Shown here in pieces: positions 22,373 through 27,013 of a stretch of 27,013 nt of DNA. Both the position numbers and the translations under genes were made by a program. Positions within the stretch are counted from its first letter, which is position 1. Each line of letters begins with the position of its first letter. Location: assembly GCA_964620535.1 (NCBI GenBank), contig CAZUHN010000123.1, positions 1 through 27,013 of the forward strand. The letters are read 5' to 3'. This stretch comes from CAZUHN01 sp964620535. Its GTDB lineage: Bacteria > UBA8248. The notes under the pieces are model-generated. The model was not told the origin of the DNA and did not search any database. It saw only the letters and a program-made list of their open reading frames with translations.

Positions 22373-23440
22373 TTAAACGCCGGCGCCCATACCGCGGCGA
22401 ACGAGGGCGGCCGCCTTCGCCGCTGCCGCGCCGGCCATGGAAATTGTATCGTCGAGATCCTTGGGGCCAGCGGCCGCGCCCGCCACGAATATCCCGGGCA
22501 TCGAGGTAGTAACCGTATCCAATCTCCCGTGGGGGATCTCGATGAACCCGAAACGATCCTGCTTGATTCCGAGGATTTCTGCTATCGTCTTTGTCCCCTT
22601 GCTCGGCTCAATGCCGACCGAGAGGACGACGACGTCCATCTCGACCTCCATGGGCCGGCCCATGGTGGTGTCCTCACCGCGGACGATGAGCCGGCCTCCC
22701 TTCTTCAGGATCTCGGTCACGATTCCCCGCACGAAATTCACCCGGTGCTTTTCTTGAGCAGGCCAGTAAATCTCCTGCTCCCAGTACCCGTACATCCGCA
22801 TGTCGATATAGAAGATGAAGACCTTCGCGGTCGGGATCAGCTGCCGAACCTCGATGGCCTGCTTGGAGGCGATGCCGCAGCAAACCTTCGAGCAGTACTC
22901 GTTGCCGAGTCTACGATCCCGCGAACCGACGCATTGGATGAAGCAGACGCGCTCAGGAAACTGCCCGTTTGACGGGCGGACAAATTTATTCGCCTTGAGC
23001 ATTCCTTCAGCGTCAACAAAGGTAATGACGTCATCAAACTCGTAATACCCGTACATCTGGGTTTCGCGGCCGGGGTCAAAATGGTCGAAACCGGTGGCCA
23101 CGATAATAGACCCCACGTCGATCTTCTCGCCGGAACCGTTCTCCGAGCCTACCAGTGTTACAGAGAAGCCGCCTGCACTACCCTCGCAAGCCGTGACTTC
23201 TTGGCCGAGGCGGAAACTGGTCTGAGGACATCCCTCGACGCCCGCTATCATCTTTCCGAGCACATCCTCGGCATCTGCAAAATCGTGGGTAAGCGCCGCA
23301 TAGTTGGCTTGAATTGGCGTCCCGCCTAGCTTCCCATGTTTCTCGACGAGGACCACATCGACTCCCAAGTCGGCCACGCATCGGGCAGCTTCGATTCCGC
23401 CTGGCCCGCCACCAATCACCAAGACCTTGTTACTAGGCAT
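22373..23440 (-). CDS. hdrA: sHdrA, FAD and iron-sulfur subunit
   Basis: The 355-residue protein is the short HdrA of sulfur oxidisers. It has the dinucleotide fold at the N-terminus (VLVIGGGPGGIEAARCVADLGV), the second signature IIVATGFDHFDP, the [4Fe-4S] ligand group C166, C170, C183, C187, C188 (CFIQCVGSRD and YCSKVCCGIAS), and the FAD tail MPGIFVAGAAAGPKDLDDTI. It lacks the N-terminal and C-terminal ferredoxin domains of methanogen HdrA, as all sHdrA do. It should be the flavin core of the complex that oxidises lipoyl-bound sulfur. Its ATG overlaps the end of hdrB1 by 8 bases. The Hyp gene follows after 30 bases. Confidence 0.92.
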   Translation of the reverse strand: MPSNKVLVIGGGPGGIEAARCVADLGVDVVLVEKHGKLGGTPIQANYAALTHDFADAEDVLGKMIAGVEGCPQTSFRLGQEVTACEGSAGGFSVTLVGSENGSGEKIDVGSIIVATGFDHFDPGRETQMYGYYEFDDVITFVDAEGMLKANKFVRPSNGQFPERVCFIQCVGSRDRRLGNEYCSKVCCGIASKQAIEVRQLIPTAKVFIFYIDMRMYGYWEQEIYWPAQEKHRVNFVRGIVTEILKKGGRLIVRGEDTTMGRPMEVEMDVVVLSVGIEPSKGTKTIAEILGIKQDRFGFIEIPHGRLDTVTTSMPGIFVAGAAAGPKDLDDTISMAGAAAAKAAALVRRGMGAGV

Positions 23441-24635
23441 CGGCGTCCTCCCACGTGAGGAATTCCTGCTCCCCTGCCTTCAGCCGGACGATATCCTCCT
23501 GGAATTCAGCCCAACGTGCCTCCCAATCGATCCCCATCTTCTCGAGGAGCGGTTTGTAATCGGCACCATGCCAATGTAGTTGGCACACTCGGTAGGGATG
23601 AGCACCCATGGCAAGAGCCGCGAATTGCGCCTCCGACATCACGGGAATGCCTACGTTGAACCCCCTGGCCTTTGCGGCGAACTGGCTCTTGTCGAGCGTG
23701 GTGACGCATCCTGTGTCATGAGTGAGGGTGACGTCGGGGTTTGCCTCTTCCTTCATTACTTGGATTTTACGCAAGGTCGCGAAAGAGCGCGTGAAGTCGC
23801 GCTGCACAAGAATGTGGCGGAAGCCGAACCCGCAGCAGTCGTGAAAAGTCGAATAATCACCAACCTTAGCCCCTAGGGACTCGACTAGACCCGAAACAAT
23901 CGCCGTCCGCTGACCGCTGTAGAGGTCAGGATCGTAAATTGCATCTTCTTCTATTAGCTTGTGGTAATGACAGGCCGGATGCACACAAGCTGTGATATCG
24001 CTGCAATCGTACACCTGCTTTTCGGCGATTTTGTCGCGAATCACGTGTATCCATTCACTGTAATGGACGATCTCCTCCGGCATGACGAGCGGTTTTCCAA
24101 GCTTTTCCAGGATTCCCCGGACCTGAGCGCGGAGCCCGGCGCCGTGGAGAAGTTCCTCCCTCACTTCCTTGTAGTGGCCGTAGCTCGTGCCGCAGTGAAT
24201 TTGGGGGAAATAACCTGACTCATGGGCCGCGGCGAAATTTCGCATCGCAACCGCCGCCTGCGCGGGGGCGTTCGAGGTTGCAGAGGCGTAGTAGTTCCAT
24301 GCGGTGCAGGATGTTTGGTTCCGCGGATCCACATATTCGAGATTCAACTTTCGATGAAGCCAATATATGGACGTTGAATATCCAGGAATATGACCACATT
24401 GACCGCAGCTTTTGTGGTGCCAAGTATGCTCCAGCGGAATTTTTTTCTTTCGGCCGTACTTGGTCTCGACCTCGACATAGGGTTCGGGGACGCGCTGCAC
24501 GATCCACTCGCCCCTTTCTTCGAGTTCGAAAAGCTTTTGGTGAAAATCCTCTGTCGGTGCGTTCTCAGGATCACGCCTGAATGTTCGCTCTTTGGCAGGC
24601 TTAACCAGCGCCTCCACGGGTATGAAGCCACTCAC
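23433..24635 (-). CDS. hdrB1: sHdrB1, iron-sulfur subunit with N-terminal extension
   Basis: This 400-residue protein has two CCG domains of the HdrB type. The first has C77GQCGHIPGY, C110 (SCTAWNYY) and C148 (HCGTSYG); the second has C217VHPACHYH, CCGFG at 267 to 271 and C310 (GCVTTLDKSQ). In both, the canonical CxxC end is reduced to one cysteine, so cluster chemistry may differ from methanogen HdrB noncubane clusters. About 70 residues precede the first CCG domain, longer than I expect for HdrB1. GTG 24635 has GGAGG 8 bases upstream. It lies 15 bases after hdrC1 and overlaps hdrA, as in other sHdr operons (hdrC1-hdrB1-hdrA). Confidence 0.9.
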   Translation of the reverse strand: MSGFIPVEALVKPAKERTFRRDPENAPTEDFHQKLFELEERGEWIVQRVPEPYVEVETKYGRKKKIPLEHTWHHKSCGQCGHIPGYSTSIYWLHRKLNLEYVDPRNQTSCTAWNYYASATSNAPAQAAVAMRNFAAAHESGYFPQIHCGTSYGHYKEVREELLHGAGLRAQVRGILEKLGKPLVMPEEIVHYSEWIHVIRDKIAEKQVYDCSDITACVHPACHYHKLIEEDAIYDPDLYSGQRTAIVSGLVESLGAKVGDYSTFHDCCGFGFRHILVQRDFTRSFATLRKIQVMKEEANPDVTLTHDTGCVTTLDKSQFAAKARGFNVGIPVMSEAQFAALAMGAHPYRVCQLHWHGADYKPLLEKMGIDWEARWAEFQEDIVRLKAGEQEFLTWEDADA

Positions 24636-24650
24636 GGAAACGGCCTCCGG

Positions 24651-25370
24651 TTAGAGTTCATAGCCTTCTTCTTCCAAAACCTCCTCCATGACATCCTCTA
24701 GAATCATGTGGAGGCTCTCGTCCACTTCCTTGATCATGTCCATGACACCCGTCATGGCCCAGATAAGATAGAGTTCAGTTATAGTTCTCTGATCAACATC
24801 CCAACCTGTACTAACGGTATGAAGAGTCTCTGGCGGAATCGCTCGACGCCATAGTTCCAAGTTGTTGGACACGTCCTTCACTTCGGGTCCCCAGTCGGGG
24901 AAGGCGTCAGGCTGTAGCATGTCGGGAGAAACCTGCGTGCCGGTCGACATGATTTTGTAGATGATACGGCTGTAGCCTTCGAGCACCTCCTTCGCGCTCG
25001 CCAATCCGTTATTAACGGCTATCTCGCGCAGGATCGTAATCACGCCACCCGGCGAATTTCCTCGCGGACAACGATCACAGGAAAAACACTGGGAGCAGTC
25101 CCAGACCGAATCGTTCATGTACTCATAGACGAGGTCGATGTCTTCGCGGGCAACCGCTTGAGCGATTTTACGGGGGCTGAAATCGTAGATCCTTGCAGAA
25201 GGACAGGCGGCGACACAGATTCCGCACTCGTAGCACCCGTGCAGATAGTGGGGATATCGGCTGTCGGCTTTAACTTCCTCGAATAGGCGCTCTTTCTCCT
25301 CGCAGGAAACGTCTTGGTACTTCACCGCACCTGAATATATCGAAGTGGTAAGGCGAAGACCCTCAGACAA
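24651..25370 (-). CDS. hdrC1: sHdrC1, ferredoxin-type iron-sulfur subunit
   Basis: With start at TTG 25370 the protein has 239 residues. It carries two iron-sulfur motifs: C46YECGICVAACPS, of the usual CxxCxxCxxxCP form, and C92SQCFSCDRCPRGNSPGG, in which the last spacing is two residues, not three. A helical C-terminal half follows. HdrC passes electrons between HdrB and HdrA. The start is uncertain: the TTG at 25370 has GGGGGA 7 bases upstream; TTG 25406, overlapping the dsrE-like stop by 10 bases, and GTG 25325 are alternatives. It is the first of the three core hdr genes. Confidence 0.87.
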   Translation of the reverse strand: MSEGLRLTTSIYSGAVKYQDVSCEEKERLFEEVKADSRYPHYLHGCYECGICVAACPSARIYDFSPRKIAQAVAREDIDLVYEYMNDSVWDCSQCFSCDRCPRGNSPGGVITILREIAVNNGLASAKEVLEGYSRIIYKIMSTGTQVSPDMLQPDAFPDWGPEVKDVSNNLELWRRAIPPETLHTVSTGWDVDQRTITELYLIWAMTGVMDMIKEVDESLHMILEDVMEEVLEEEGYEL

Positions 25371-25396
25371 GGCGAATCCCCCAGATGATGTGGGAC

Positions 25397-25777
25397 TCAG
25401 AAGCAAATGACCTGATCGGCCTCCAAGGCCATGTCATTGAAAGCGGCACCGCCGATAATATTGACTCCATCAATCAGATCGCCCGCGGTCATATCGTTCA
25501 GGTCAAGACTGGGTTGGCAGACATAAAGCTTAACGTCGAGCTCCAAAGCTTGATCGATGAAATGCCTGAGCGTGGCGCCCACCGTACCTTTCTTGATTCG
25601 CGTCCCTTCAGGCGCGCCCTTTTTCAGCAGTGACGGTCCGAATTGTGTAAAATAAATTCCCGTTTCAACATCCATCGCTGCAGCCGCGGCTGCGAGGTAA
25701 ATCGCCGTGGCAGCGCGTTCAGGAGCCTCGACCCCCGTCGACTGAACATAGATGATGCATTTTTCGTTTTCGCTCAC
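25397..25777 (-). CDS. DsrE-family sulfurtransferase-like protein (DsrE3-like)
   Basis: The 126-residue soluble protein has a DsrE/DsrF-type Rossmann-like fold: KCIIYVQSTGVEAPERAATA, a glycine-poor loop, then KLYVCQPSLDLNDMTAGDLI with one cysteine at the position used for persulfide transfer in DsrE proteins, and IIGGAAFNDMALEADQVICF at the end. DsrE-type proteins hand sulfane sulfur between TusA and the oxidising complex. GTG 25777 is chosen because GGGAGAGG precedes it by 4 bases and it starts directly with SENEK; the longer frame would overlap dsrE2. It sits 14 bases after dsrE2. Confidence 0.83.
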   Translation of the reverse strand: MSENEKCIIYVQSTGVEAPERAATAIYLAAAAAAMDVETGIYFTQFGPSLLKKGAPEGTRIKKGTVGATLRHFIDQALELDVKLYVCQPSLDLNDMTAGDLIDGVNIIGGAAFNDMALEADQVICF

Positions 25778-25791
25778 GGCCTCTCCCGCGC

Positions 25792-26388
25792 CTAGATGAA
25801 CATGCTCACCTTCGCGGAAGCTGCATAGTCGAGAAAAGCGGTTGCACCACAAACCTCGATTCCGCTGAGAAGATCCTTTTCCTCGATGCCCATCATACCC
25901 ATCGTGGTACTGCAGGCGAAGAGGCGTACTTCAGAATCCTTTGAGATATCAATCATCTCTGGGACCGTGGGAAGATTCGCCTTTGCCATCCACTTTTTCA
26001 TCATGGTCGTTGCCATAGCAGTCATGCCGGGAAGCGCGCCGACGAGATTCGGCACCTTGATGAATGGCATTGAGGGGATTGGCGGGGGCATGGCGGGATT
26101 TCCGATCGGCCCCACCTTTAAGGATTTGTGGCGGTCTATGTGAAGAATATCCAGGCCGTAAAAAGTGAAGAAAATTCCCACCTCCCACCCCAAGCTGCCT
26201 GCGGTGGTGGCGAGAATGAGAGGGGGGTATGCCATGTCCAAAGTGCCTTTGGAGGCGACAATGGCCAAACGGGGCGTATCGTCGCCATCGGAGAGCTGAG
26301 CCATTCTCTCGGAAACCTTTTCTTCGACCTGTTGGTCGATGTATTCTTGAATCTTCGAGTCGAGAAGAATTTTATTATCCACAGCCAT
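25792..26388 (-). CDS. dsrE2: DsrE2-type sulfur relay protein
   Basis: The 198-residue protein matches the DsrE2 (peroxiredoxin-like, COG2210 type) family: LAIVASKGTLDMAYPPLILATTAG, SLGWEVGIFFTFYGLDILH, VGPIGNPAMP, NLVGALPGMTAMATTMMKKW and FACSTTMGMMGIEEKDLLSG, followed by EVCGATAFLDYAASAKVSMFI. The cysteine in FACSTTMG is the likely persulfide site. An N-terminal helical extension (about 30 residues) is charged. In Rhd-TusA-DsrE2 systems this protein accepts sulfane sulfur from TusA and may associate with the membrane. No rhodanese gene is present here. GGAGGAAGAAGGG before ATG 26388 is a strong ribosome binding site. Confidence 0.88.
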   Translation of the reverse strand: MAVDNKILLDSKIQEYIDQQVEEKVSERMAQLSDGDDTPRLAIVASKGTLDMAYPPLILATTAGSLGWEVGIFFTFYGLDILHIDRHKSLKVGPIGNPAMPPPIPSMPFIKVPNLVGALPGMTAMATTMMKKWMAKANLPTVPEMIDISKDSEVRLFACSTTMGMMGIEEKDLLSGIEVCGATAFLDYAASAKVSMFI

Positions 26389-26412
26389 CCCTTCTTCCTC
26401 CGAGGACGGAGA

Positions 26413-26652
26413 CTATTTCGTTTTGCGCACGAAAAAGGTGAAAACTTTCTCTTCTTCAAACGCACTCAGCAGTTCGTGTCCGGTCTGCTTCGACCATGCT
26501 TCCATGTCAGGCATGGACCCCGGATCGGTAGCCACCAATTTGAGCACCTGCCCGATTTCCATCTGCTTAATTGCTTTTGACATCCTGATTATCGGGACAG
26601 GGCACAACAAACCACTGCAATTCAACTCTTGGTCGGCTGCTAGGGACTCCAT
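26413..26652 (-). CDS. tusA: TusA sulfur carrier protein
   Basis: The 79-residue protein is TusA: the motif LNCSGLLCPVPIIRMSKAIK contains the CPxP cysteine (C17) that carries a persulfide, and VATDPGSMPDMEAWSKQTGH is the second family signature. TusA brings sulfur from a donor to DsrE proteins and sHdr in the cytoplasm. ATG 26652 has AGGAG 7 bases upstream; a TTG one codon earlier is a weaker start. It is the first gene of the long operon, 20 bases after the operator palindrome. Confidence 0.95.
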   Translation of the reverse strand: MESLAADQELNCSGLLCPVPIIRMSKAIKQMEIGQVLKLVATDPGSMPDMEAWSKQTGHELLSAFEEEKVFTFFVRKTK

Positions 26653-26671
26653 CAAGAGCTCCTTTGGCTGG

Positions 26672-26697
26672 TTCCTATACTGTGTGCAGTATAGGAA
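26672..26697. promoter_or_regulatory. Perfect 11-bp inverted repeat (operator) at the operon start
   Basis: The arms TTCCTATACTG and CAGTATAGGAA are exact reverse complements separated by TGTG, 26 bp in all. The repeat overlaps the last base of the -10 box and covers the predicted transcription start near 26690, the typical place for a repressor operator. No second perfect copy was found elsewhere in the window by eye. Confidence 0.75.
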
Positions 26698-26725
26698 TGC
26701 TAAACCACAAAAAACCTGATGTCAA
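26697..26725 (-). promoter_or_regulatory. Sigma70-type promoter of the sulfur operon
   Basis: On the minus strand a perfect consensus -35 TTGACA (26725..26720) and TAGCAT (26702..26697, four of six -10 matches) are spaced by exactly 17 bases. The predicted start falls in the palindrome that follows, giving a leader of only about 40 bases before the tusA start. Confidence 0.7.
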
Positions 26726-26926
26726 CAGTTCAACGCGCAGAACATAATGTGTTTCTCAATCTGCTCTCCTCTCTGACAAATTAGACTGGCAATCCCAAAT
26801 AGACAATAAAGCAAGTTATTACGAGATGTTGCCGAGATGAAAAATTCGCAGTTTCAATCCCAACCCCATTTCACGATACACTCTGTATAATTCGAATCTA
26901 TTGTTGCTCATAGGAGTATAAGTTTC
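26726..26926. other. AT-rich gene-free stretch upstream of the sulfur operon
   Basis: No gene is seen. The stretch is AT-rich. It has a small inverted repeat ATACA-CTC-TGTAT (about 26877..26889) whose ATAC/GTAT core recalls the operator at 26672..26697, a similarity too short to trust. Confidence 0.45.
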
Positions 26927-27013
26927 TTATGCCTTGGCACATGCAATGATAGTTGATTGTCTTTGTAACAGCTGCAGGCCAAGCCGCCCCGCTTCCTCGC
27001 GCGGCATCCGTCT
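26927..27013 (-). other. Possible C-terminal fragment of a gene running off the right edge
   Basis: From the right edge a minus-strand frame (MPREEAGRLGLQLLQRQS then TIIACAKA) runs 28 codons to a TAA at 26929..26927. GC content rises sharply here compared with the AT-rich intergenic sequence, which fits coding DNA. The fragment is too short to identify and could be chance. Confidence 0.25.

Noticed and set aside
26877..26889. ATACA-CTC-TGTAT as a second operator copy
   Set aside because: Only the ATAC/GTAT core is shared with the main palindrome; arms of 5 bp are common by chance.
1..27013. CRISPR arrays, tRNA or rRNA genes
   Set aside because: No regularly spaced repeats, tRNA-like cloverleaf sequence or conserved rRNA segments were seen; only the 16-bp two-copy repeat at 4943..4976 was found.

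Overview
The window (about 57% GC by eye) looks like a contig from an uncultivated, chemotrophic, sulfur-oxidising bacterium. It carries a sulfur-oxidising heterodisulfide-reductase-like (sHdr) system of the type that uses an electron-transferring flavoprotein, with a membrane Etf:quinone oxidoreductase and a dedicated lipoate machinery. The host lineage cannot be fixed from sequence alone. The ABC/cupin genes and the gene style would fit deep-branching Proteobacteria, Desulfobacterota, Tectomicrobia or NC10-like groups (inference).

Right two thirds (about 26.7 kb down to 8.9 kb, all minus strand): 21 reading frames, tightly packed and often overlapping, read like one roughly 17.8 kb operon. 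Order of transcription: tusA, dsrE2, dsrE-like, hdrC1, hdrB1, hdrA, sHdr 'hyp' protein, an HdrC-HdrB fusion (HdrB3-like), etfB, etfA, a membrane Etf:quinone oxidoreductase with heme-b-type membrane part plus HdrC/HdrB modules, a winged-helix-like unknown protein, two tiny overlapping ORFs, two GcvH-like lipoate-binding proteins (LbpA), two radical SAM proteins resembling the LipS1/LipS2 lipoyl synthase pair, two lipoate-protein-ligase paralogues, and a cobalamin-domain-type radical SAM protein. The operon starts with a strong sigma70-type promoter whose start site lies inside a perfect 11+11 bp palindrome, so a repressor probably controls it.

Working model (inference from known sHdr biology): TusA and the DsrE proteins deliver sulfane sulfur; sHdr with lipoylated LbpA oxidises it to sulfite in the cytoplasm; electrons pass to EtfAB and through the membrane oxidoreductase into the quinone pool. 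LipS1/LipS2-like enzymes and the ligases build the lipoyl group on LbpA in situ.

Left third (1 to 8.5 kb) is accessory and partly decayed: a TauE/SafE-type (TSUP) permease, an ABC importer of the nitrate/sulfonate/taurine class whose ATPase gene lies on the opposite strand from its permease and binding protein, a bicupin, and an orphan FrdA/L-aspartate-oxidase-like flavoprotein. Between them lie two clear pseudogenes: a frameshifted aspartoacylase/succinylglutamate desuccinylase relic and an internally deleted DDE transposase relic.
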